Of a stretch of 39,175 nt of DNA, positions 30,984 to 39,175 are shown piece by piece. Source of the DNA: a virus; the IMG/VR virus record IMGVR_UViG_3300027522_000011, positions 1-39,175 of that record; one strand, written 5' to 3'. The notes beneath the pieces are model-generated. The model worked only from the letters and a program-made list of their open reading frames with translations. It made no database searches and was not told the DNA's origin. The translations under genes and the position numbers were made by a program. The first letter of the stretch is position 1. Every line of letters begins with the position of its first letter.

Positions 30984-31610
30984 ATGAGTTTTCTAATAGC
31001 AGGAGCAGCAGTTAGTTTAATAGGCGCAGGAATAGGAGCTAGTCAAGCAGCTAAGGCTCAGAGGAAAGCTGAGGCTGATGAAAAACAGAAGAGGTTAGAG
31101 ATGGATAGGTTGAAAGGTGTTTACTCAAACCTAGACACTAGTAACCCATTTTTAAACATGGAGAATACTATGGAAGACTTAACGGTTAACCAGCAACAAG
31201 CCCAGATGATCAACCAGCAAGGACAGCAACAACGAGCTAATATAATGGGGCAAATGAAAGGAGCCGCAGGTGGTAGTGGCATCGCAGCACTAGCCCAGCA
31301 AATGGCTCAGTCAGGTCAACTAGCCTCTCAAAGATCAGCAGCTAGTATTGGTAGTCAAGAATCCACTAACCAAATGGCTACGGCTAGGCAAGCGGGATAC
31401 ATACAGAATAAAGAAAGACAAGGTGAGGTCCAGTCTAGGCAGATGAAGAAAGATCAGGTTGGAACTTTGTTGGGTATGTCACAGCAAGAGACAGCCGCAG
31501 CTAGAAATCAAGCGGCAATGGCAGAGCAAGCTAAATGGAGCGCTATATCTGGTGGCGTAGAAGGTGTGGCTAGCGCAGCTACCTCGTATGCAACATCTGG
31601 ATTAACGTAG
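30984..31610 (+). CDS. Internal virion (ejection) protein, 208 aa
   Basis: Starts with a hydrophobic, Gly/Ala-rich stretch MSFLIAGAAVSLIGAGIGAS that could insert in a membrane, followed by a charged coiled coil. It then has NPFLNMENTMEDLTVNQQQA, a Gln-rich region and GGSGIAALAQQMAQ. Its length and composition resemble T7 gp14-type ejection proteins that form the trans-envelope channel. It is placed, as expected, before the two larger internal proteins. Confidence 0.78.
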   Translation: MSFLIAGAAVSLIGAGIGASQAAKAQRKAEADEKQKRLEMDRLKGVYSNLDTSNPFLNMENTMEDLTVNQQQAQMINQQGQQQRANIMGQMKGAAGGSGIAALAQQMAQSGQLASQRSAASIGSQESTNQMATARQAGYIQNKERQGEVQSRQMKKDQVGTLLGMSQQETAAARNQAAMAEQAKWSAISGGVEGVASAATSYATSGLT

Positions 31611-31627
31611 TAAAGACTAAATAAATT

Positions 31628-32950
31628 ATGGCAGTAGATTCAACATTAATATCGGGAGCTTATAAAGCTAATAAACCACAGGGTGTTATTGGTAATAAAG
31701 AAATAGCAAATATAACAGGGTCAATAACTAAGGGTTTGAATACCTATATGGCCGCTGTTAAAACTAAGCATACTGTACGTAATGCTGAGTATGATGCTTT
31801 CTCCGAATCAGTACTAGATAACTCGGAACTAGTTGGTGGACAATACGAAGCGTTGTACGATGAGTTATCGCTAGGTAAAGAAGATTTCGCTAGTGCAGAT
31901 AAGAAAGGTAGAGACCTTCAAGTTAGAGATTTAAAAGCTATGGCTGGAGATTATGCAGACTATAAGGCTCTACGAGAAGATGTAGCGATAAATAAAGATG
32001 ATCTATCACCAGCATTTACCAACAGCCCGGAGGGGGAGATGTACTTAGACATACTCAAAGGTGATGGTAAAAATCTAATAAAGAAAGATGGTAGGATAGG
32101 TATTGAAGTGGAGGGCGAATGGAAATCCATATCTAGCATCAAACAAAGCTTAGACGGTAATAAGATAGATACTGCGTCTATAGATCAATTAGAGGCATTT
32201 AGAATTAAAACTCAAGCTAACGATGATGATTTTGATTTCGATAAGACTAGGACTACTCTTATGAACTCTATGGTTTCAAAGGGCAAGTACAAGTCCTTGA
32301 TTAATGATGAGATAATCCCTGGTAGAGTATTCAGAAGTGATCTAGTCGAAAGCCTAACTAACAAATCGTACTCTGATTTAGGTATAACAGAAGAGGATTT
32401 GCTAGAAGTAGAAGGCGTTGATATAAGTGATGGTATAGATGCTGAAGAGGCTGAAACCATCGCAACGCATTTAGAACAGGATGAGATTGAAATGAAAGAA
32501 GTGCTTGCGGATTATTATACAACTTATGTCGGTAACAACGGTGGAAGTAGTAATAAAATAAATGGTGATACCGATGACACCGGCGACTATGCGGGTGGGC
32601 TCTATCACGATGACGGAACGCAGTTATCCACTGGGGGTGAAATGGACACCATGTATGATGATTATTTAGAGTACAATTCAAACACAACTGCCGATGGGTT
32701 GGATGAGGATGGTGTCTTTACTCCTGATGACGAAGTCGCCAATAAGAAGACCGCACAGCGTATGAACGCTTTTAGGGGGATGCTAAGAAAAGGTTATTAT
32801 AATGACGAAAAGTTTTCAGACGAGGATATAAAAGCTTACTTTAAAACAATGGAAGGTAAAATCCCAAGTGAAGTATTCAATGGCACCAACTTTACGGGTT
32901 GGTTAAAAGATAACAATATCGAATTAACTCAAGAGCACTTGTCGTATTAG
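31628..32950 (+). CDS. Probable internal virion protein, 440 aa
   Basis: Charged, largely helical protein located between the small ejection protein and the giant one, the position of the middle ejection protein in podoviruses. It begins MAVDSTLISGAYKANKPQGV. Residues 255-290 form an acidic segment (EEDLLEVEGVDISDGIDAEE), and residues 300-350 are low-complexity and Asp-rich. No enzymatic motif is seen. The call rests on order and composition. Confidence 0.6.
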   Translation: MAVDSTLISGAYKANKPQGVIGNKEIANITGSITKGLNTYMAAVKTKHTVRNAEYDAFSESVLDNSELVGGQYEALYDELSLGKEDFASADKKGRDLQVRDLKAMAGDYADYKALREDVAINKDDLSPAFTNSPEGEMYLDILKGDGKNLIKKDGRIGIEVEGEWKSISSIKQSLDGNKIDTASIDQLEAFRIKTQANDDDFDFDKTRTTLMNSMVSKGKYKSLINDEIIPGRVFRSDLVESLTNKSYSDLGITEEDLLEVEGVDISDGIDAEEAETIATHLEQDEIEMKEVLADYYTTYVGNNGGSSNKINGDTDDTGDYAGGLYHDDGTQLSTGGEMDTMYDDYLEYNSNTTADGLDEDGVFTPDDEVANKKTAQRMNAFRGMLRKGYYNDEKFSDEDIKAYFKTMEGKIPSEVFNGTNFTGWLKDNNIELTQEHLSY

Positions 32951-32996
32951 CAATAGAAATAACAACACATATTAACGGGTAACGAACGAAACGGTT

Positions 32997-35900
32997 ATGA
33001 TAGAATACAGATTAGAAAATGGTAAACTTGCAAAGGTTAAACCTGAACATGTGCAGCAGTTTTTAGAAAAACACCCTAATGCTACTCCAGTATCGGGAAA
33101 CCAAGAGAGTCCTGCGGAAGGTGCGCCGATAGGACAGGAGAGTGCAGTACCAAATCAAGAAGCGAGTCAGTCTCAAAACAATACGGATTCAAGCTTGGAA
33201 GTTGGTTCTTTGGAATCACTAAGTAAGGTTGTTACTAATTCTTATAGTGAACTAGAGAGTACTAATAGTAAGTTAGAGAAGTTGAAATCGGCTATGGGCG
33301 ATGCTCGAGCTTTTAACAATGAAGCTTTATATAACTCACTATCTGAAGAGTATAACAATACTATATCGGTCAACGAGGAGAATAGGATTAAGTACAAGAA
33401 TGTAGCTAAACAACACAAAGCCTTGTACAGAGCTGAAGAGGCTAAGAAGGTGGAAGAGGATGAGAAGGCTACTGAAGAGGAGGCTAACAAACTAGGTCAT
33501 GGATTCTTATCGCCACTCATACATTTAACTAGAGGATTTACTAGCTTCGCTCAAGGGATTGGTAGCTTCACTGAAGGTATAGAGACGGGTGTAATGGAGT
33601 GGTGGGATGAAGCTGATCTTGGTTTCTTAAAAGAACCAGGAAAAGAATGGACACCTGAAACCAGGAAAAAAGCTAGGATGGCTGTTAAAGCTGAGAGACT
33701 AACAACGGCGTTATTGTCAGCGGCTCGAGGAAGAGGAAACCCTGCTAATAATGCCTTATTCTCATCGCTAATGGCTGCGCCTGCTATGGCTGCTTTAGAT
33801 GCTGAAATACCTGAATTCGATACTAATATAACACAGGATTTCTCAAACGGAGATTACCTTAAAGCTGCTCATAGAACAGTTGATGGATTCTTTGCATCTG
33901 CTCCCTCATTTATTGCGGCAATGATCCCTGGTGGCTTAGCACTTTTAGCAGCTTCAACGGCTGGTAATAAATATGAAGAAGAAGTGTTAGCTAACCCTGA
34001 TATGGATACCGGTACTTTACTAGTGAATGCTACGGGTTCTGGTCTTATCGAGGCTGGGTTTGAATACGTAACTAGAGGTTTATTAAAGAAAACTGGTCTA
34101 ATACAAACTGGTAGTGTAGCTGCCGCTAAGGAATACCTAGAGTATAGTAGTAAACACATACTTAAGAAGTTTGGATTAGGTGGGTGGAGTATGGTTAAAG
34201 AAGGTAGCTCAGAAGCTGCGACAGAATTAACTAGTGCTTTATGGGATGCTATACCTAAAGATAAAGGCGGGTTAGGAAAAGAAATGAAATACGATGATGT
34301 ATTTTATAGAATGAGTGATGCTTTTATTATAGGTTCATTCTCAGGTGGAGTGTTCGAATCTGTCGGAGCCATGAGTAGTGGTAATTCTAAAAAGAATGCT
34401 GAGGCTGTTCTAATGTCTGAGGAGTTAAAAGGTATTGTAAGTGTTAGCAATAAAAAAATTAGTGAGTTAGCCTCTGACTTGGACGAGGCGATACCAGAAG
34501 AAAAGGAGCTTATACAAGAGCAAATAAAAGCTGAGGCGGAGAAAATTAAATCAATACATGGTAGAAACTCTAAAACACTCAGTACTCTAGAGGGTAAAGC
34601 ACTTCAAGACTATGCTGATAATGTTGATAAGATAAACAGGGTTAAAAAAGCTCACAAAGGAGCTAAGACTGATATTGGTAGAGAGTTAGCGCTGGATAAG
34701 TATAACCAGCTAACGGAAGCTAATAGTGATATACTGAAGGAGTCTATACAAAGCTATACCGAAAAATCTGTATCTAACATGCAAACGATGGCTAGTAAGT
34801 TGAGTGAATCCGGTGGACCATCAGGAACTATAACTACTAAAACAGCCACTGAAATTGAAGCTATGGATATGGGCTTTGACAAGGATGATGATGGTAATAT
34901 AGCATTGGATAAAGACGGTAATAAAGTAAAGAAGTCCACTTTAGCTTCTAAGCAGTATGGTACTATAATTCAACAATCTGATGGTGGTTATGAAATTGTA
35001 ATAAATAAAGATGTTCCAGCTATAGGTGTTGCTGGTCACGAGTTTTTTCATGCTATATTATTTAACACATTAGGTAAAGATCCTGAGGTAGCTAAATCCT
35101 TACAAGAAGCTTTAGATGGACATGTCAACTCTTTAAGCGGTAATCAAACTGCTATGAGAGATAGGCTAGATGAATCATATAAGGGATCGGAGGATCTCAG
35201 TGAGGAGACTATAACTATAATGTCAGAGAGTATACTCAACGGGTCTCTCGAATATGACGAAGGATTCTTCACTAAGATAGGCGACATACTAAGAAGGTTC
35301 CTGCAAGGTAAAGGTATACCTGGGCAAGACATAAAACTAGATACCGGTAAGGACGTATTTAATTTTGTTAAGGATTTTGTTAATAGTATAGAGACTGGTA
35401 AAGTAAATAAGGCTATAACAAAGGTTGGAGCTGAAGGTGCTAAAGGTAAGTTAGTAGATAAAGGTAAAGCAAAGACAGAAGCTAAAGCTAAAGCAAATGC
35501 TAAACCCAAAAGCAAGCCTGATGCGGATGTTAAGTTTTCTAGAGAGGATGTTAAGCCTGAAGTTGATGAGCTAGGTAACATGGGCTGGACTAAGGATACT
35601 TGGAAAAGTCAAGGCGCTGATTTAGCTATAGCTGAGATGCAAGCTAACAAAATGCTAGACGGTCTTATAGCGGCTAAAATGAAGGGTGGCTTAAGAGACG
35701 GCGATAACGAGACAAAGAAAGATTTCATCTCTAAGGTCTACTCAGAACTTACTGCACATGTTAAAAACTTCAATCCAGAAAGTAACGATAGTTTATTCGG
35801 GTGGGTTAACTCACAGGTAAGTAACAAAGCAGGTAACGTATATAACAGAGAATACAAAGACAAGTCTCTTGAAAGAGCTGTTGACATAGATGCTACAACC

Positions 35901-38900
35901 TCTGAGGGAGCTCCCCTCGTGCAGATAGAGGCTGATACAGACATCCTAATGCAACGCATCGATGAAATAGGTTTAGATGAAACAGAAGTTGAACAGAGGT
36001 CAAGATTAAGACGTGCTATAAGACTAGATGAAAGCATGATGCAAACGGTTCGTAATGCTGTTATTAAAACGTTTGGTACTAAGTTACCTAACGTAGAGTC
36101 TAAGAAGTTTAGGGCCGTACTAGAGAAAGCTTTTAGAACTGAACTAAAAAAACCTTTACAGGACTTAATGGGTGGTAGGTCAGAGTACGATTTATTTCTA
36201 CGTAACCATATCAAAGCTATAGTCAAAGCCTTGCCAGTTGGAACTCTAGTTCAAATGGAGCGTAACTTAAAGCCAGAGCAGAGGATATTCACAGAGTCTA
36301 GACGTATCACTAAGTCGACTGAGGTTGATAAATTAGTTAGTGAAGGTAAACTACCTAAAGATACTAGTAGGACTTCCGGGCCTCAACTGCATACTAAGAA
36401 AACTTTCCCTGGTATAGAAAAAGCAATGGCTTACTTTAGAGGTAAAGACATGGAAGCTGTCCTTGGTTACAAGGTTGGAGCCTCCACTTTGGGTACTAGA
36501 AAAGATAAACTAGCTATGGAGCTAGGTGTTGAACTTGCTTTCGATGCTACTGCTGAGACTATACAGAACCCTGAGGTTGCTGATAAAAGAAAAATGATAC
36601 TTGAGCTCCAAGGAGTGGAACAGTTAGAGAACGAGCTAGCCGTAATAAGTAAGCAGATAGATAGAGACCCTAGTATTAAGTTTAGTAAGAAAGGTAATAT
36701 AGCTAAAGACTTTTACAGTAGTATTATAGATGGTGGTATGACTGAAAACTCTATAATAGTAGCAGCTAACAAATATTACCCAGACAGTAATAAGTCTGCT
36801 TTAAATAAAATAGTAAAACAAACGTTAAAGAAGGTTGGTATTGTAGTAAAACGTAATGAAGTCCTACAAGGTAAACTAAAAGAGATAAGCGGTAAAACTA
36901 AAGTAGAAGCACTATTAGAGATTGACGTTCAAGATAACTTCAAGAAAGGAATTAAGAACGCTTTAAGAGGATTGCTTGAAGCTGAGGGTAATGGCAAAGC
37001 TATAGATCCTGGCACTCTAGCTAATACTGTGAAAGGGTTAAACGCTCAAAGAAACCACTTGGTTGACGTCGTATCAAGTATGGTAGAAACAGAGGGCTTA
37101 GTTAAGGGTGTTGAAGTTATTATAGCTCACACCCAGGCAATGTATGCCGGTGCTGGTAAGGCAGGTGATGGTGGACTTATGCCTCACAAGCCTGGTGGTC
37201 AGATAATACCAACGCCTAATTGGAACGGTGATAAAGGTCTTAAATGGAAAGTTTATACCCAAGCTGATGTGAACGCGGGGATAGTACCTAAAGGTAGAAA
37301 GATAGGTGACTTCAAATTAGATAGTAAAGGAAGGAAAATATCTAGAGATAACAGACAGCAAGCCACTAACGGTGTTGAAGACTTTGTAGCATTAATAAAT
37401 CAAGGTTTACCTAAGGGTACTGTACTGACTAACCCTAGTAAGGGTAAGTTTATTTTAACTGATACTAAGACTGGAGTTGAAACAAACTTGAATACTAGCT
37501 TACATGGAGAATCTTCAGCCTCTCTTTTTTCTGACATAAAAAGAAAAGGGGTTAAACAAACATTTAAAGATAGAAAACAAACATCATTAGACGCTAGAAA
37601 AGTAACTAAGGTAGTGCTAGATTTAGCTTGGAGTAAAATAAATAAAGGTGATATGACCGCTGGAGATTTCGGTTTGTTAGTTATGAGTATCGGCTCATCT
37701 ATGAATTCACCACTAAGAAGATCTGCTTACGCTGATAGGATTCCTTCTAACTATAAACAACTAATTGCAAAGTACGGACCTAAAGCTGTAGGTAAGCTTT
37801 TCCAATACGAACATGGAACACCTAAGGAGGCTGTAGCTACTAAGATAATACAGTCCTACCTTGACACAGGTAAGATGAGTGATAAGGTTTGGGATAACTA
37901 TACAGTACAAGTAATACATAAGGCACTTGATAGAATAATAGATGCATCAGGACATAAGTACACTGAAAGAATTGATGGCCAACCTAGAGCTTTCAATGCT
38001 CAGACGATGGCATTAGCAGTCGACTTGAGCGATAAAGATTTCAATGAGTTAGCTCCTCTTGAAAGTTTAGATCCTAGCGATACTGAGGTTATGGGTAAGA
38101 ACTGGTTGGAGGTTGTTGACTTGCTTAGAAATAAAGTAGAGTTATCTCCTAACGTTTTATCTAGGGTTGGTAAAGGTGCTAGAACTATGAAGTGGTCTAA
38201 AGGTACTGTAACTAAAGGTATGTCTACGTTTGACTTTGACGAGACTTTAATTATAGATGGTGAGAACTTTGTCGTAGCCACTAAGGATGATAAAACAATT
38301 AAGATAAGAAGTGAAGAGTGGCCTACTAAGGGTCCAGATCTAGCTAGTCAAGATTATAATTTTGACTTTTCAGACTTTGCTAAGGTTCGTGGAGGGAAGG
38401 AAGGTCCGCTGCTTCAAAAGATGAAGAATCAAGTAAAAAAATATGGAGCTGAAAACGTTTTTGTATTAACAGCAAGACAGCAAGATGCTGCAGGACCTAT
38501 ACATGAATGGTTAAGGTCTCAAGGTATTAATGTCCCATTAGAGAATATTACTGGGCTAGGTAAGAGCGAGGGCTCTGCTAAAGGTGAGTGGATGTTACAG
38601 AAGTTTGCTGAAGGCTACAATGATATGTACTTTGTTGATGATGCTATGTCTAACGTTAAAGCCGTTAAGGATGTGTTAGATGCTTTGGATATTAAATCCA
38701 AGGTAGTACAAGCTAAAATAAAATTTAGTAAGAATGCTAGCGTTGATTTTAACAAAATACTTGAGAAGTCTAAAGGAATTGGAGCAGACATTGAAGTGTC
38801 TAGTGCTGCAGCAAAAATAAGGGGTGCTAAAAAAGGTAGGTTTGACTTCTTTGTGCCACCTTCAGCTGAGGACTTCAAGGGTTTGATATACTCTTTCCTA

Positions 38901-39175
38901 GGTAAAGGCAAGCAAGGTGAAGCTGATCTGCTTTGGTTTAAGGATAATTTGTTTGACCCATTCGCTAAGGGTATTAGGGAGATGGATTCTATCAAACAAA
39001 CAATGACTGAGGAGTATAAGGCTATTAAAAAAAGCTTTCCAACCACGGTTAAGGGGTTAAACGAAAAGATTGCTGGTACTGACTTCACATTAGATAATGC
39101 GATTAGAGTTTACCTATGGAAGGAAGCTGGTTTTGAAATTCCTGGGTTATCAGAAAAAGAGGCTAATATTTTGTG
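32997..39175 (+). CDS. Giant internal virion / polyvalent protein, partial (>2059 aa) with metallopeptidase and HAD motifs
   Basis: Continuous frame from the ATG at 32997 to the right edge, with no stop. N-terminal coiled and acidic region (1-170); hydrophobic Gly/Ala segments around 245-330 and 430-460 that could cross membranes; a peptidase motif HEFFH (His681, Glu682, His685) with a candidate third ligand Glu744; a helical region with FNPESNDSLFGWVN. Near residue 1746 come DFDET (Asp1746, Asp1748), VLTAR (Thr1825) and FVDDAMSN (Asp1881, Asp1882), the motif set of HAD phosphatases. KFSR or KFSK occurs at 846-849, 1228-1231 and 1909-1912, near domain edges. It is probably injected with the DNA, as large ejection proteins are. 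Fusion of several enzyme-like domains resembles phage polyvalent proteins. Confidence 0.78.
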   Translation, partial: MIEYRLENGKLAKVKPEHVQQFLEKHPNATPVSGNQESPAEGAPIGQESAVPNQEASQSQNNTDSSLEVGSLESLSKVVTNSYSELESTNSKLEKLKSAMGDARAFNNEALYNSLSEEYNNTISVNEENRIKYKNVAKQHKALYRAEEAKKVEEDEKATEEEANKLGHGFLSPLIHLTRGFTSFAQGIGSFTEGIETGVMEWWDEADLGFLKEPGKEWTPETRKKARMAVKAERLTTALLSAARGRGNPANNALFSSLMAAPAMAALDAEIPEFDTNITQDFSNGDYLKAAHRTVDGFFASAPSFIAAMIPGGLALLAASTAGNKYEEEVLANPDMDTGTLLVNATGSGLIEAGFEYVTRGLLKKTGLIQTGSVAAAKEYLEYSSKHILKKFGLGGWSMVKEGSSEAATELTSALWDAIPKDKGGLGKEMKYDDVFYRMSDAFIIGSFSGGVFESVGAMSSGNSKKNAEAVLMSEELKGIVSVSNKKISELASDLDEAIPEEKELIQEQIKAEAEKIKSIHGRNSKTLSTLEGKALQDYADNVDKINRVKKAHKGAKTDIGRELALDKYNQLTEANSDILKESIQSYTEKSVSNMQTMASKLSESGGPSGTITTKTATEIEAMDMGFDKDDDGNIALDKDGNKVKKSTLASKQYGTIIQQSDGGYEIVINKDVPAIGVAGHEFFHAILFNTLGKDPEVAKSLQEALDGHVNSLSGNQTAMRDRLDESYKGSEDLSEETITIMSESILNGSLEYDEGFFTKIGDILRRFLQGKGIPGQDIKLDTGKDVFNFVKDFVNSIETGKVNKAITKVGAEGAKGKLVDKGKAKTEAKAKANAKPKSKPDADVKFSREDVKPEVDELGNMGWTKDTWKSQGADLAIAEMQANKMLDGLIAAKMKGGLRDGDNETKKDFISKVYSELTAHVKNFNPESNDSLFGWVNSQVSNKAGNVYNREYKDKSLERAVDIDATTSEGAPLVQIEADTDILMQRIDEIGLDETEVEQRSRLRRAIRLDESMMQTVRNAVIKTFGTKLPNVESKKFRAVLEKAFRTELKKPLQDLMGGRSEYDLFLRNHIKAIVKALPVGTLVQMERNLKPEQRIFTESRRITKSTEVDKLVSEGKLPKDTSRTSGPQLHTKKTFPGIEKAMAYFRGKDMEAVLGYKVGASTLGTRKDKLAMELGVELAFDATAETIQNPEVADKRKMILELQGVEQLENELAVISKQIDRDPSIKFSKKGNIAKDFYSSIIDGGMTENSIIVAANKYYPDSNKSALNKIVKQTLKKVGIVVKRNEVLQGKLKEISGKTKVEALLEIDVQDNFKKGIKNALRGLLEAEGNGKAIDPGTLANTVKGLNAQRNHLVDVVSSMVETEGLVKGVEVIIAHTQAMYAGAGKAGDGGLMPHKPGGQIIPTPNWNGDKGLKWKVYTQADVNAGIVPKGRKIGDFKLDSKGRKISRDNRQQATNGVEDFVALINQGLPKGTVLTNPSKGKFILTDTKTGVETNLNTSLHGESSASLFSDIKRKGVKQTFKDRKQTSLDARKVTKVVLDLAWSKINKGDMTAGDFGLLVMSIGSSMNSPLRRSAYADRIPSNYKQLIAKYGPKAVGKLFQYEHGTPKEAVATKIIQSYLDTGKMSDKVWDNYTVQVIHKALDRIIDASGHKYTERIDGQPRAFNAQTMALAVDLSDKDFNELAPLESLDPSDTEVMGKNWLEVVDLLRNKVELSPNVLSRVGKGARTMKWSKGTVTKGMSTFDFDETLIIDGENFVVATKDDKTIKIRSEEWPTKGPDLASQDYNFDFSDFAKVRGGKEGPLLQKMKNQVKKYGAENVFVLTARQQDAAGPIHEWLRSQGINVPLENITGLGKSEGSAKGEWMLQKFAEGYNDMYFVDDAMSNVKAVKDVLDALDIKSKVVQAKIKFSKNASVDFNKILEKSKGIGADIEVSSAAAKIRGAKKGRFDFFVPPSAEDFKGLIYSFLGKGKQGEADLLWFKDNLFDPFAKGIREMDSIKQTMTEEYKAIKKSFPTTVKGLNEKIAGTDFTLDNAIRVYLWKEAGFEIPGLSEKEANIL

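Noticed and set aside
32358-32687. A 109-aa His/Arg/Tyr-rich frame on the minus strand
   Set aside because: Shadow of the Asp-rich codons of the internal virion gene; biased composition and no leader.

Overview
The window looks like part of a tailed, probably short-tailed (podovirus-type), bacteriophage genome that infects a member of the Bacteroidota, most likely a marine flavobacterium. Several signs support this. The DNA is AT-rich and tightly packed. Start codons follow A/T-rich leaders rather than clear Shine-Dalgarno sequences. The tail protein carries the GCT..A.NYDP repeat typical of Bacteroidota surface proteins. The rightward half runs holin, terminase, portal, scaffold, capsid, connectors, tail nozzle and internal virion proteins. 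No integrase, replication gene or endolysin is visible, so this is only part of the genome. All functional names are from reading the sequence; no database search was run.

Left arm (1-4775, minus strand): many very small genes (18-119 aa) that look like early host-takeover or regulatory genes. Several are shorter than 60 aa: two small Cys-rich zinc-ribbon proteins, two single-membrane-span peptides and several helical peptides. Five almost identical 41-bp promoter-like elements each sit 19-38 nt upstream of a leftward gene. Adjacent genes are joined by recurring TAATATG, TAATG or ATGA junctions. A gene-free stretch (1057-1453) has many potential RNA helices, closed by a perfect 10-bp stem, and a tRNA-like element lies at 2957-3023.

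Divergent control region (4776-5166): a leftward promoter, a striking G-rich island (52 G and 11 C in 90 nt, strong G-quadruplex potential, but possibly a sequencing artefact) and a 47-bp palindrome. A related palindrome lies at the end of the leftward operon (4072-4118).

Right arm (5167-39175, plus strand): a very basic repeat protein and an unknown protein come first. Next are a phage-encoded GroEL and GroES pair, a winged-helix-like protein, a 3TM-type holin, small proteins (one perhaps a second co-chaperonin-like protein), a probable small terminase, the large terminase, portal, scaffold and major capsid protein. Two clear rho-independent terminators follow, one after the capsid gene and one after a set of three related decoration-like genes. 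Then come connector proteins, a 2138-aa tail nozzle-type protein with a C-type-lectin-like insert, further tail proteins, a cupin-like protein and internal virion proteins. The last is a giant protein (over 2059 aa, cut by the window edge) that combines an HEXXH metallopeptidase motif with a HAD-type phosphatase motif set. The chaperonin genes probably help fold the large virion proteins encoded downstream.
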